From NCBI GenBank assembly GCA_963716115.1, contig CAVQSZ010000024.1:1-64000 (forward strand): 64,000 nucleotides of DNA, written 5' to 3'. The translations under genes and the position numbers were made by a program. Below, one piece after another: positions 26,646 through 36,112 of the stretch (positions are counted from its first letter, which is position 1; the number at the start of each line of letters is the position of its first letter). A model generated the notes under the pieces. It was not told the DNA's origin. It saw only the letters and a list, made by a program, of their open reading frames with translations, and did no database searches. This stretch comes from AP-15 sp963716115. GTDB taxonomy: Bacteria > Pseudomonadota > Alphaproteobacteria > ATCC43930 > CGMCC-115725.

Positions 26646-28142
26646 TCAGTTCGCCTGGCGGCGCAGGAAGGCGGGGATGTCGAGCAGGTCCTCTTCCTTG
26701 CTCAGGCCGGGACGATCCTCGGGCTCGAGCGGCGCCAGCCGGGGCTGGGGCGCCGCGGGCCTTGCCGCCGCGACCGGCGGCGGGGCGGCGCGCTGCGGCT
26801 CGGCCGCGGCCTGACGGGCGCGGCCGACCCCGGTCACCCGCTCGATCAGGCTCGGCACCCGCCCTTTCGGCCGCGGCGCCGGCTCGCGGACCGCCGCCGC
26901 CGGCGGCACCGCCGGCTGGGTCAGCGGGATCGGCCGGGCGAGGCCGGCGTCGACGGGCTTTGGCGCGATGAAGGCGCCGCCGCGCATCGCCGCGCTCTCG
27001 GCCGTCTCGGCCGCCGGCGGAGCCGGCTCGCGGTCGGCTTCGGCGCGCGCCTCCGCCGCCGCGTTCTGGGTCAGCATCGGCTGCGTGTAGGCCCCGGCAG
27101 GGGCTTCGCGCAGCAGCGGCGCCGCCACGTCGCGGCTGCTGACCAGGCTGATCGCCGGGCGGCCCTGGGAGAGGGCCTCGGCGTCGATGCCGGTGGCGAC
27201 AACCGAGATCCGCATCTTGCCCGACAGGGTCTCGTCAAAGGTCGAGCCAAAGATGATGTTGGCCTCGGGGTCGACCTCCTCGCGGATGCGGTTGGCCGCC
27301 TCGTCAACCTCGAACAAGGTCATGTCGAGGCCGCCGGTGATGTTTATGAGGACGCCCCTCGCGCCCTTCATCGACACGTCTTCAAGGAGCGGGTTGGAGA
27401 TCGCAGCCTCGGCGGCGTCGGTCGCGCGGCGGTCGCCCTCGGCCTCGCCGGTGCCCATCATCGCCTTGCCCATCTCGCCCATGACCGTGCGGATGTCGGC
27501 GAAATCGAGGTTTATCAGGCCGGGCATGATCATCAGGTCGGTGACGCCGCGCACCCCGGAATGCAGCACGTCGTCGGCCATCTTGAAGGCGTCGGCGAAG
27601 GTCGTGCGGTCGTTGGCGACACGGAACAAATTCTGGTTGGGGATGATGATCAAGGTGTCGACGAACTTCTGCAGCTCGTCGATGCCGGCCTCGGCGATCC
27701 GCATCCGGTGGGTGCCCTCGAAATGAAAGGGCTTGGTCACCACGCCGACCGTCAGGATCCCCAATTCGCGGGCGATGCGGGCGATCACCGGAGCGCCGCC
27801 GGTGCCGGTGCCGCCGCCCATCCCGGCGGTGATGAACACCATGTTCGAGCCCTGCATCGCCTCCAGGATCTCGTCGAGCGCCTCCTCGGCGGCGGCGCGG
27901 CCGACATCGGGCCGCGACCCGGCGCCGAGCCCGCGGGTGACGCCGATCCCGAGCTGGATCTTGCGGTGCGCGGTCGACTGCTGCAGCGATTGCGCGTCGG
28001 TGTTGCAGACGACGAACTCGCAGCCGACCAAATTCGAGCGGATCATGTTGTTGACGGCGTTCCCCCCGGCGCCGCCGACCCCGACAACCGTGATTCGGGG
28101 CTTCATCTCCTGCTCGTCCTTAGGGATGCTGAGATTGATCAT
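26646..28142 (-). CDS. ftsZ: Cell-division GTPase FtsZ
   Basis: The tubulin homologue that forms the division ring. GTP-binding motifs include VGVGGAGGNAVNNM and GGGTGTG (residues 109-115). The T7 catalytic loop is NLDFADIRTVMGEMG. The GTPase core ends around residue 320. A long Ala/Pro-rich linker of about 150 residues leads to the conserved C-terminal peptide DIPAFLRRQAN, which contacts FtsA and other partners. The length of 498 residues is typical for alphaproteobacteria. It is the last gene of the minus-strand dcw cluster, with 137 bases to ftsA that may carry its own promoter. Confidence 0.97.
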   Translation of the reverse strand: MINLSIPKDEQEMKPRITVVGVGGAGGNAVNNMIRSNLVGCEFVVCNTDAQSLQQSTAHRKIQLGIGVTRGLGAGSRPDVGRAAAEEALDEILEAMQGSNMVFITAGMGGGTGTGGAPVIARIARELGILTVGVVTKPFHFEGTHRMRIAEAGIDELQKFVDTLIIIPNQNLFRVANDRTTFADAFKMADDVLHSGVRGVTDLMIMPGLINLDFADIRTVMGEMGKAMMGTGEAEGDRRATDAAEAAISNPLLEDVSMKGARGVLINITGGLDMTLFEVDEAANRIREEVDPEANIIFGSTFDETLSGKMRISVVATGIDAEALSQGRPAISLVSSRDVAAPLLREAPAGAYTQPMLTQNAAAEARAEADREPAPPAAETAESAAMRGGAFIAPKPVDAGLARPIPLTQPAVPPAAAVREPAPRPKGRVPSLIERVTGVGRARQAAAEPQRAAPPPVAAARPAAPQPRLAPLEPEDRPGLSKEEDLLDIPAFLRRQAN

Positions 28143-28279
28143 GCGGTTGTCCCTCCACTGCTGCGGCAGCCTCGATCATGCCCGGCGAGGCCGGGCTTCC
28201 CCCTCCGCTGCCCCGCTGTCGATGTAGCCGGTTTTACCCCTCGCCGATAGGCGCAGGCGCCTCGCCGGCGGAATTTCGC

Positions 28280-29611
28280 TCACATGTTCTCGCGCAGCCA
28301 GTGGCCCAATCGGCCGAAGAACCCGCTCGGCGCCGCCGCCGGCCCGCGCCCGGCCTGGGCCGGCTCGGCATGCTCCGACATGGCGAAATGCAGCAGCCCG
28401 GCGGCGGTCGAAAAGGCCGGCCCGCCGGTCGCCTCGGCGAGCCCGGCGACCCGCAGCGGCCGGCCGATTCGAACCTGCTTGTCGAGGATCAGCGCGGCGA
28501 ACTCGCGGGCTCCGTGCAGCTGGCAGGCGCCGCCGGTCAGCACCACGCGGCGGCCCGCGATCTTGTCGAGCCCGCTCGCCTCCAGCCGGTTGCGCACCAG
28601 CTCGAACGTCTCTTCCAGACGCGGCGCGACGATGCCGACCAGCAGCGATTTCGGCACGTGGTTGACGTGGCCCTCCTCCTCCTCGCCGATCTGCGGCACC
28701 GCGATCATCTCGCGCTCGTCGGTGCTGGCCGAGATTGCGCTGCCGAACAAGGTCTTCATCCGCTCGGCATGGGCAAGCGGGGTCGACAGCCCGCGGGCGA
28801 TGTCGTTCGTCACATGGCAGCCGCCGACCGGCACCGAATCGGCGAAGATCAGGTTGCCGTCGAAGAACACCCCGACCGTCGTGGTCCCGCCGCCCATGTC
28901 GATGATGGTGACGCCGAGGCCGATCTCGTCCTCGACGAGGCAGGCGAGGCCGGCGGCGTACGGGCTGACGACGAGGGCGTCGACCTCGAGATGCGAGCGC
29001 CCGACCGCAGCGCTGTGGTTGCGCACATTGGCGGCCCCGGCGGTCACCATGTGCATGTTGACGCCGAGCCGCTCGCCGAACATCCCGCGCGGGTCGCGGA
29101 TGCCGCGGCTGTCGTCGATCGAGAACCCGACCGGCACCGAATGGATGACCTGGCGGTCGCCGGGCTCGCGCATCAGATAGCCATGGTCGAGCACGCGCCG
29201 CAGATCGGCGTCGCCGACCTCGCGCCCGGCGATGCCGATCTCGGCCTTGACGATCCGCGAGGCGGAAAACCCCGACAGGTTGGCGACGACCTCGTGGATC
29301 GTCTCGCCGGCCATCTCCTCGGCGGCGTGCACCGCAGCCAGGATCGAGGTCGCCGCCGCTTCGAGGTCGACGATCGCGCCGTTGCGCACCCCGCGCGAGA
29401 CCTGATGGCCGATGCCGAGCACCTGCGGCTTGTCGCCCTCGGCCCGCGCGATGAAGCAGCAGACCTTGGCGGTGCCGATATCGAGCGCGGCGACCAGGCC
29501 GTGGCGCGGCCGGATCGCCGGCTTGCGCGGCTTGCTCCTTGCCCGATCGGCGGGCTTCCGCGGCGCCGCCCGTTCCTTCGCGCGCGCCGGCGCTGGTTCG
29601 ATCGCCGTCAT
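28280..29611 (-). CDS. ftsA: Cell-division protein FtsA
   Basis: Actin-like ATPase that tethers FtsZ to the membrane. The 443-residue protein has the phosphate-1 motif LVAALDIGTAKVCCFI, the phosphate-2 motif TIIDMGGGTTTVGVF and the adenosine motif VVLTGGACQLHG. An Arg/Pro/Ala-rich N-terminal extension of about 35 residues precedes the core. The C-terminal amphipathic membrane-targeting helix is likely GFFGRLGHWLREN. ATG 29611 overlaps the ftsQ stop as ATGA. Confidence 0.95.
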   Translation of the reverse strand: MTAIEPAPARAKERAAPRKPADRARSKPRKPAIRPRHGLVAALDIGTAKVCCFIARAEGDKPQVLGIGHQVSRGVRNGAIVDLEAAATSILAAVHAAEEMAGETIHEVVANLSGFSASRIVKAEIGIAGREVGDADLRRVLDHGYLMREPGDRQVIHSVPVGFSIDDSRGIRDPRGMFGERLGVNMHMVTAGAANVRNHSAAVGRSHLEVDALVVSPYAAGLACLVEDEIGLGVTIIDMGGGTTTVGVFFDGNLIFADSVPVGGCHVTNDIARGLSTPLAHAERMKTLFGSAISASTDEREMIAVPQIGEEEEGHVNHVPKSLLVGIVAPRLEETFELVRNRLEASGLDKIAGRRVVLTGGACQLHGAREFAALILDKQVRIGRPLRVAGLAEATGGPAFSTAAGLLHFAMSEHAEPAQAGRGPAAAPSGFFGRLGHWLRENM

Positions 29612-30465
29612 GTGCTCTTCGCCGCTGGGCGTCCTTTCTTGGTTGGCGGCGCTTCCTTCGGCGCCTCGGGATTGACCCGCAGCACGAGCCGGTCCGGCAG
29701 CCGCAGGTCGACGGCCTGCACGTTGCGCTTGAGGACGGCGCTCGACCGCTCCAGGCCGGCAAGCTCGGTCCACGCCGCCGCCGGCGCCTCGGCCGGGAGC
29801 AGAACGTCGATGGCGTTGTCGATGCGCAAATTCCAACGGCGGCCGCCGACCCGGACCGCGGCCGTCACGCGGGCCGCGAGGTCGGGCTCGCCCGCGAGCA
29901 TCGCCAGGAGCTCGGCGGCATGGGTCGCGGCGTCCGGCCCGACCACCATCGGCAATTTGGCGAAGCGGTCGAGCCGGGGGACCGGGATCACCCCGCCCTC
30001 CCGGTCGATCAGCTCGATCTTGCCGTTGTGCTGCCACAGCGCCAGCGGCTTGCGCTCGACAAGGCGGACGTAGATCGTGTCGGGGAGGCGGCGCTCGATG
30101 ACCGCCGAGCGGACCCAGGGAAGCGCTTCGAGCCGATCCTTGGCCCGCTCCGGGCTGACCGCCAGGATCGGCGTGCCGGGCCCGGCGCCGAGGGCGTCGA
30201 TGATCGTCTGCCGGTCGGTGGTCTCGCGGCCCTCGACCCGGATGTCGGCGACCGTCAGCCCGAAAAACGCGCTCGCTTCGAGGAGCCCGTCGCCGGCCTT
30301 TTGCAGCGCCGACTGGCCAGGCGGCGCGCGGACGGCCTGCGTCCCGCCGAAAATTGCCGCCGCCGCCAGCACCGGGAGGCCGACCAGCCAGCCGAAACTG
30401 AGGAGCCGGCGGGCGCGGTCGCCGCGGCGCGCGCGCGGCGGCGCGGATTGCTTCAGCCGCCGCAT
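29608..30465 (-). CDS. ftsQ: Cell-division protein FtsQ
   Basis: A bitopic membrane protein of the divisome. A short basic cytoplasmic tail precedes one transmembrane helix (LLSFGWLVGLPVLAAAAIFG). The periplasmic POTRA domain follows (VADIRVEGRETTDRQTIIDA), then the beta domain with LPWVRSAVIERRLPDTIYVR. Two starts are possible: 30486 and 30465 (MRRLKQS). The second overlaps ddl by only 13 bases and is preferred, giving 285 residues. Confidence 0.9.
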   Translation of the reverse strand: MRRLKQSAPPRARRGDRARRLLSFGWLVGLPVLAAAAIFGGTQAVRAPPGQSALQKAGDGLLEASAFFGLTVADIRVEGRETTDRQTIIDALGAGPGTPILAVSPERAKDRLEALPWVRSAVIERRLPDTIYVRLVERKPLALWQHNGKIELIDREGGVIPVPRLDRFAKLPMVVGPDAATHAAELLAMLAGEPDLAARVTAAVRVGGRRWNLRIDNAIDVLLPAEAPAAAWTELAGLERSSAVLKRNVQAVDLRLPDRLVLRVNPEAPKEAPPTKKGRPAAKST

Positions 30466-31373
30466 GCCGCGTTCTCGACGATCCACACGACGAGCTCGTC
30501 AAAGCCGATGCCGGCATGGCGCGCGATATCCGGGACCAGCGAGGTCGGCGTCATCCCGGGCTGGGTGTTCACCTCCAGCAGATAGAGCCGGCCTCGTCCG
30601 GCCGTGGTGTCGTCGTAGCGCAGATCGGCGCGGCTGACCCCGCGGCAGCCGAGCGCCCGGTGCGCGCGCAGCCCGATGTCGAGCGCCTCCTGATGGATGT
30701 CCGCCGGGATCGGCGCCGGCACAAGGTGATCGGAGCCGCCCGCGGCGTATTTCGCCGTGTAGTCGTAGAAGCTGCCGCGCGGGACGATCTCGCACACGCC
30801 GAGCGCCCTATCGCCCATGACCGCAACCGTCAGCTCGCGGCCGGGGATGAAGCGCTCGACCATCAGCTCGCCGCCGAAGCGCCACTCCCGCACCTCCTCG
30901 CGCCAGGAATTGTCGTTGATCCGGACGATGCGCACGCCGACGCTCGATCCCTGGTTGGTCGGCTTGACGACGAACGGGGCCGGCATCGGATCGCGCTCGA
31001 GGAGCTCCTCGTGGCGGGCGACGACGCCGTCGGCCACCGGCAGGCCGGCGGCGCGGAAGATTTCCTTCGCCGTCGGCTTGTGCATCGCCAGCGCCGAGGC
31101 GAGCACGCCCGAATGGGTGTAGGGGATGGCGAGCAGGTCGAGCACGGCCTGGATCGCGCCGTCCTCGCCGCCCACCCCGTGCAGCGCGTTGAAGACCACA
31201 TCGGGGCGCGGCTCGAGCGCGCGCAGCAACGCCGGCAGGTCGCGGCCGACATCGATCGCACGGACCCGGTAGCCGTGGTCGGCCAGCGCCTTGGCGCATT
31301 CCCGGCCGCTCGACAGCGACACCTCGCGCTCGGGCGACCAGCCGCCCATCAGCAGCGCCACATTCCTGGTCAT
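30453..31373 (-). CDS. ddl: D-alanine--D-alanine ligase
   Basis: Joins two D-alanines for the murein pentapeptide. The ATP-grasp protein has 306 residues with the ligase motifs VALLMGGWSPEREVSLSSG, HGVGGEDGAIQAVLDLL, PFVVKPTNQGSSVGV and LLEVNTQPGMTPTSLVP. The fold and length match DdlB. ATG 31373 overlaps the murB stop (ATGA), and the end overlaps ftsQ. Confidence 0.95.
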   Translation of the reverse strand: MTRNVALLMGGWSPEREVSLSSGRECAKALADHGYRVRAIDVGRDLPALLRALEPRPDVVFNALHGVGGEDGAIQAVLDLLAIPYTHSGVLASALAMHKPTAKEIFRAAGLPVADGVVARHEELLERDPMPAPFVVKPTNQGSSVGVRIVRINDNSWREEVREWRFGGELMVERFIPGRELTVAVMGDRALGVCEIVPRGSFYDYTAKYAAGGSDHLVPAPIPADIHQEALDIGLRAHRALGCRGVSRADLRYDDTTAGRGRLYLLEVNTQPGMTPTSLVPDIARHAGIGFDELVVWIVENAACGG

Positions 31374-32330
31374 CGGGCCAGCTCCCGTCCGGCCGACGCC
31401 GGCAGCGGGCAGCCGATCCGACGGATCTCCCAATCGAGCGCGACGCCCGAGGCTTCGTAGACGCGGCGCCGCACCTCCTCGCCGAGGCCTTCGAGGTCGG
31501 CCGCGGTGGCGCCGCCGGTATTGACCAGAAAATTCGCGTGCTTTGGCGACACCATGGCGCCGCCGCGGACAAGGCCGCGGCACCCGGCGGCGTCGATCAG
31601 CCGCCATGCGGCGTTGCCCGGCGGGTTGGCGAAGGTCGAGCCGCCGGTCCGCGCCCGCACCGGCTGGGTCGCCTCGCGGGCGTCGCGGATCTCGGCCATC
31701 CGCGCGAGGATGACCGAGCGGTCGCGGCGCCGCCCGCGCAATCGCGCCGCGACAAAGATCCAGTCGGGATCGACCGCGCAATGGCGGTAGGAGAGCCCCA
31801 TCGCCTCGCGCTCGACGACATGGGTCGCGCCGAACCGGTCGAGGGCCGTCGCCGAGATCAGCGCGTCGGCGATCTCGCCGCCATAGGCGCCGGCGTTCAT
31901 CCGCAGCGCGCCGCCGATCGTCCCCGGCACGCCCGACAGGAGCTCGAGCCCGCCGAGCCCGGCCTCGGCGGCGGTGAGCGCCACGATGCGGTCGAGCGCC
32001 CCGGCCCCGGCGCAGACTTCGCCTTCCTCGACCGTGATCCCGGCAAAGCCTCGGCCGAGCCGGACCGTCACCCCGGGCACGCCGCCGTCGCGCACCAGGA
32101 GGTTCGAGCCGACCCCGATCGCGGTCACCGGAATTTCCTGCGGAACCGCGGCGAGAAAGGCGGCGAGGTCGGCGGCGTCCGCCGGACGGAACAGCGCCTG
32201 CGCCGGGCCGCCGGCGCCGAACCAGGTCTGGCTGCCAAGCGGGGCGTTCGCGCTCAGACGGCCGCGGACCGCGGGGAGACGCCGCGATCAGCGCCGTCCC
32301 CTGCTCCGCCTGCGCCCTGCGCGCGCTCAT
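31370..32330 (-). CDS. murB: UDP-N-acetylenolpyruvoylglucosamine reductase, frameshifted near 32281
   Basis: MurB reduces the enolpyruvyl group with NADPH and FAD to form UDP-MurNAc. FAD-binding motifs are WFGAGGPAQALFRPAD, VTAIGVGSNLLVRDGG and LSGVPGTIGGALRMNAGAYGG; the catalytic Ser is probably that in GGSTFANPPG. ATG 32330 overlaps the murC stop as ATGA. MSARRAQAEQGTALIAA must then skip one base near 32281 to enter LPAVRGRLSANAPLGSQTWF. With that base removed the protein has 319 residues, normal for the family. As murB is essential in almost all bacteria, a real frameshift is unlikely. Confidence 0.92.
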
Positions 32331-33751
32331 CCGGCGCGGCCCCGCGACGCCAGCCGGGCGAGCTCGGCCGGCAGGCTGTTGGCCCAAAGGGTGATCGAGC
32401 CGGCGCCGAGGCACACCACCATATCGCCCGGGGCCGCGATCTCGGCGACGAGCCGGGCGAGGTCGGCCGGGTCCGGCAGCGCGCGCGCGTTGCGGTGGCC
32501 GCGCTCGATCAGCCCGGCGACCAGCGCGTCGCGGCTGACCCCGTCGATCGGCGCCTCGCCGGCGGCGTAGATGTCGGCCACCAGAACCGCGTCGGCGTCG
32601 TTGAAGCAGGTGCAGAAGCCGTCGAAGAGATGCATGACGCGGGTGTAGCGGTGCGGCTGCACGACGGCGATCACCTTGCCCTCGACGATCGCGCGCGCCG
32701 CCTTCAGCACCGCGGCGATCTCGACCGGATGGTGGCCGTAATCGTCGATCACCGCGACCCCGTTCCATTCGCCGGTTCGGGTGAAACGCCGCTTGACGCC
32801 GGCGAAGTTGCGCAACGCCGCGCGCAGCGCGTCGTCGCCGATCCCCAGCGCCTCGGCGACCGCGGCGGCGGCCAGCGAGTTCTGCACGTTGTGCCGGCCG
32901 AACATCGGCAAAAACACGTCGGGGATCGTCCGGCCGCGGTCGCTCAGCGCGGCGGAGACGACGATGTCGTAGCGCGCGCCGTCGCGGCCGAGGCGGATGT
33001 CGACCGCGCGGATATCGGCCTGCGGGCTCAAGCCGTAGGTCAGCACGCGGCGGTCGGAAAGCTTTGGGATCATCCCCTGCACGACCGGGTGATCGATGCA
33101 CAGCGCGGCGAAGCCGTAGAACGGGATGTTGCCGACAAAGGCCTCGAAGGCCTGCCGCAGCGCGTCGAAGCCGCCGTAGAAATCGAGGTGCTCGGGATCG
33201 ATGTTGGTGACGACGGCGATCGTCGCCGGCAGCCGGGTGAAGGTGCCGTCGCTCTCGTCGGCCTCGACCACCATCCAGTCGCCGGCCCCCAGCCGCGTGT
33301 TGGCGCCGTAGGCGTTGACGATGCCGCCGTTGATCACGGTCGGGTCGAGCTGGGCGGTTTCCAGCAGCGCCCCGATCATCGAGGTCGTCGTCGTCTTGCC
33401 GTGGGTGCCGGCGACCGCCAGCGACCATTTGAGCCGCATCAGCTCGCCCAGCATCTCGGCGCGGCGCACCACCGCCAGCCGGCGGGCGCGGGCGGCGGCG
33501 ACTTCCGGGTTGTCGGGCTTGACCGCCGAGGAGATCACCACCACCTCGGCGGCGCCCAAATTCGCCGCCTCATGCCCGATCGCGACCGGGATCCCGAGAT
33601 CGACGAGCCGGCGGACGATGGCGCTGTCGGCGAGGTCGCTGCCCTGCACGCGGTAGCCGAGATTGTGCAGCACCTCGGCGATGCCGCTCATGCCGATGCC
33701 GCCGATGCCGATGAAGTGGAGCGGCCCGATGCTCCGCGGCAGCGCCCTCAT
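32327..33751 (-). CDS. murC: UDP-N-acetylmuramate--L-alanine ligase
   Basis: Adds L-alanine to UDP-MurNAc, the first peptide step. Family motifs are HFIGIGGIGMSGIAEVL at the nucleotide-binding start, VAGTHGKTTTTSMIGALLE (P-loop), VVEADESDGTFTRL and VIDDYGHHPVEI. ATG 33751 overlaps the murG stop (ATGA) and gives 474 residues; an ATG at 33760 is an alternative. All catalytic motifs are intact. Confidence 0.95.
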   Translation of the reverse strand: MRALPRSIGPLHFIGIGGIGMSGIAEVLHNLGYRVQGSDLADSAIVRRLVDLGIPVAIGHEAANLGAAEVVVISSAVKPDNPEVAAARARRLAVVRRAEMLGELMRLKWSLAVAGTHGKTTTTSMIGALLETAQLDPTVINGGIVNAYGANTRLGAGDWMVVEADESDGTFTRLPATIAVVTNIDPEHLDFYGGFDALRQAFEAFVGNIPFYGFAALCIDHPVVQGMIPKLSDRRVLTYGLSPQADIRAVDIRLGRDGARYDIVVSAALSDRGRTIPDVFLPMFGRHNVQNSLAAAAVAEALGIGDDALRAALRNFAGVKRRFTRTGEWNGVAVIDDYGHHPVEIAAVLKAARAIVEGKVIAVVQPHRYTRVMHLFDGFCTCFNDADAVLVADIYAAGEAPIDGVSRDALVAGLIERGHRNARALPDPADLARLVAEIAAPGDMVVCLGAGSITLWANSLPAELARLASRGRAG

Positions 33752-34851
33752 GCCGCGCATCCCAGCGGCGCTGCGAGCTCGCGCACGAGGCGCGCCAGGT
33801 CGCGCGCCGCATCACGGCGCCCGAAAGCGGCGGCCCGCTGCGCCGCCGCGGTCAGAGCCGCGGGGTCTTCAAGCAAATGCTCCAGCCGCCGGGCCAGCGT
33901 TTCAGCGGTCAAATCGGGCTGCGGCGCGACCCAGCCGCCGCCGGCCTCGGCGAAGGCGCGCGCGTTGGCGGTCTGATGGTCGTCGGCGGCGTGCGGGTAG
34001 GGGATCAGCAGGGCAGGGCGGCCGAGCGCGGCGAGCTCGGCGACGGTCGAGGCGCCGGCGCGGCAGATGACGAGATGCGCGCGCGCCAGCCGCGCCGGCA
34101 CGTCGGCGAAGAAGCTCTCGAGCTCCACGGCGAGGCCGCTTGCGGCATAGGCCCGCGCCGCCATGGCGAGGTCTTCCGGGCGCGCCTGCTGGCTGACCCG
34201 CAGCATCGCGCGCATTGATTGCGGCAACGCCGCCAGCGCCGCCGGGATCAGCTCGCTGAGGATTCGCGCCCCCTGGCTGCCGCCCAGCGCCAAGAGCTCG
34301 AACGGCCCGCCGGGCTCGGGGGGGCGGTAGCCCGCCGCCGCAGCGAGGATCGCCGGGCGCACCGGGTTTCCCACCCGAACCGCGCGGGCGCGATCGGCCG
34401 GACGCAGGTTTCGGGTGCTTGGAAAGCTCGTGGCGATGCGCCGGGCGCGCGGCGCCAACAGCCGGTTGGCGCGGCCGAGAACCGCGTTCTGCTCGTGGAT
34501 CAGCGTCGGCAACCCCAGCAAGGACGCCGCCAGCATCGTCGGAACCGACGGGTAGCCGCCAAAGCCGACGACGGCGGCCGGGGACAATCGGCGCAGCAGC
34601 CGGCGCGCCTGCACCGCGCCGATCGCCAGCTCCGCCAGCCCGTGCGCGGCCCCCGCCGGCCCGCCCGCGAGCCGGCCGGCGCGAACATGATGGAGCGCGA
34701 TCCCGGGGCCGCCGCCGGCAAAGGCGTCGGCGCGCGCGTCGGTCAGCAGGTGGACGCAGCTTCCCTGCGCCTGAAGCTCGGCCGCGACCGCCTCGGCCGG
34801 GAACAGGTGCCCGCCGGTGCCGCCGGCGGCGAGCACGAAGGGCGCGCTCAC
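33748..34851 (-). CDS. murG: N-acetylglucosaminyl transferase MurG
   Basis: Converts lipid I to lipid II on the inner face of the membrane. The GT-B protein has 367 residues with the N-terminal loop LAAGGTGGHLFPAEAVA, the second Gly-rich loop VVGFGGYPSVPTMLAA, HEQNAVLGRANR, and the C-terminal LLALGGSQGARILSELIP and HLVICRAGASTVAEL. A GTG start at 34851 overlaps the ftsW stop as GTGA. The tail is slightly Ala-rich but otherwise standard. Confidence 0.95.
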   Translation of the reverse strand: MSAPFVLAAGGTGGHLFPAEAVAAELQAQGSCVHLLTDARADAFAGGGPGIALHHVRAGRLAGGPAGAAHGLAELAIGAVQARRLLRRLSPAAVVGFGGYPSVPTMLAASLLGLPTLIHEQNAVLGRANRLLAPRARRIATSFPSTRNLRPADRARAVRVGNPVRPAILAAAAGYRPPEPGGPFELLALGGSQGARILSELIPAALAALPQSMRAMLRVSQQARPEDLAMAARAYAASGLAVELESFFADVPARLARAHLVICRAGASTVAELAALGRPALLIPYPHAADDHQTANARAFAEAGGGWVAPQPDLTAETLARRLEHLLEDPAALTAAAQRAAAFGRRDAARDLARLVRELAAPLGCAA

Positions 34852-35966
34852 AGCTCGCCGCCGCCGAGCCGGCGCCGGGTCAGGGCCAGCACCATGCCCA
34901 TCGCGATCCCGAGCGCCAGCAGCGACGAGCCGCCATAGGACAAAAACGGCAAGGTCATTCCCTTGGTCGGGATCAAATGCAGGGTCGAGGCCATGTTGAT
35001 CACCGCCTGCAGCCCAAACTGCATCAACAGGCCGGTGGCGGCCAAGAGCACGAAGAGGCTGCTTTCCCGCAGCAGCCGCGACAGCCCGCGCAGCACGATA
35101 AAGGCGAACAGCGCGACGACGGCGACGCACACGATCAGCCCGAACTCCTCGCCGACCACGGCGAAGACGAAATCGGCGTGCGCGTCCGGCAGGTAGTCCT
35201 TGACCGTGCCCTCGCCGGGGCCGCGCCCCCACAGCCCGCCATTGGCGAAGGCTTCGAGCGAGCGATTGACCTGATAGCTGTCGCCGATCGAGGGATCGAG
35301 AAAACGGTCGATCCGAATCCGGACGTGAGCGAGCGAGAAATAGGCGCCGACCAGCCCGCCGGCCCCGGCGAGAAACCCGACCACGACCCAGTAGAGCCGC
35401 AGCCCGGCCATGAAGAACTGCGCGAACCAGCAGGCCGCCACGACCACGGCCATGCCGAGGTCGGGCTGCTTGATCAGCATCAGCACGATCGCCAGAAAGA
35501 GCGCGATCGAGATCAGGTTGCCCGGAAAGCGCGGACGCAGCTTTTGCTCGGCGAACAGCCACGCGGCGACGACGGCGAAGGTCGGCTTGACGAATTCCGA
35601 AGGCTGCACCGATAGCCCGGGGAGATTGATCCAGCGCCGCGCCCCCTTGATCTCGGCGCCGACGACAAAGGTCAGCGCCAGAAGCGCCATCGCAACGACA
35701 AAGCCGATGAATGCGATGCGGCGAACCATGCGCGGCGACTGCAGCGAGACGACCAGCATCAGCCCGACCGCGACCGGCAGCATCGCCAGCTCGCGGCGCA
35801 CGAAATGCAGCCCGTCGTAGCCGATTCGCTCGGCGACGGCCGGGCTCGCCGCCAGGCTCATGACCACGCCGAACCCGATCAGCACGCCGAGCGCCGCCAG
35901 GCTCCAACGGTCGACCGTCCACCACCAGCGCGCCACCGGGCTGCGATCGATGCGGGCGAACATCAT
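34848..35966 (-). CDS. ftsW: Cell-division lipid II polymerase FtsW
   Basis: A SEDS-family glycosyltransferase with about ten membrane helices and 372 residues. Characteristic blocks are RRWINLPGLSVQPSEFVKP, LLLIKQPDLG-like LMLIKQPDLGMAVVVAACW, NGGLWGRGPGEGTVKDYLPDA, and the late IPTKGMTLPFLSYGGSSLLA. It polymerises lipid II together with FtsI. The gene is followed by murG and preceded by a gap of 146 bases where murD would usually lie. Confidence 0.95.
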   Translation of the reverse strand: MMFARIDRSPVARWWWTVDRWSLAALGVLIGFGVVMSLAASPAVAERIGYDGLHFVRRELAMLPVAVGLMLVVSLQSPRMVRRIAFIGFVVAMALLALTFVVGAEIKGARRWINLPGLSVQPSEFVKPTFAVVAAWLFAEQKLRPRFPGNLISIALFLAIVLMLIKQPDLGMAVVVAACWFAQFFMAGLRLYWVVVGFLAGAGGLVGAYFSLAHVRIRIDRFLDPSIGDSYQVNRSLEAFANGGLWGRGPGEGTVKDYLPDAHADFVFAVVGEEFGLIVCVAVVALFAFIVLRGLSRLLRESSLFVLLAATGLLMQFGLQAVINMASTLHLIPTKGMTLPFLSYGGSSLLALGIAMGMVLALTRRRLGGGEL

Positions 35967-36112
35967 CGCGATCTGACCTCGCCTCCGGCCGCGTCGCTCT
36001 CACCGGCAGGCGGGCGGGGCCGCTGCCGCCTGAAAATCTCCCATGCGCAGATATAGCGTGGTTGTCCAGATCCGGCCACCAATTGTGCGGTGTGATCGGC
36101 GAGCATCGCGCC
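35967..36112 (-). other. Gap between mraY and ftsW where murD is missing
   Basis: In most proteobacterial dcw clusters murD (about 1.35 kb) sits between mraY and ftsW. Here only 146 bases separate them. No Mur-ligase motif or remnant was seen in any frame. The flanking genes are complete, so this is a clean absence. No other Mur ligase in the window could be MurD: the three present are clearly MurC, MurE and MurF. Confidence 0.8.

Noticed and set aside
30453..33976. Frames of 991 and 812 codons across murC-murB-ddl
   Set aside because: Shadows of conserved Mur genes in other frames. The 991-codon frame only contains real Ddl sequence at its end because ddl shares that frame.
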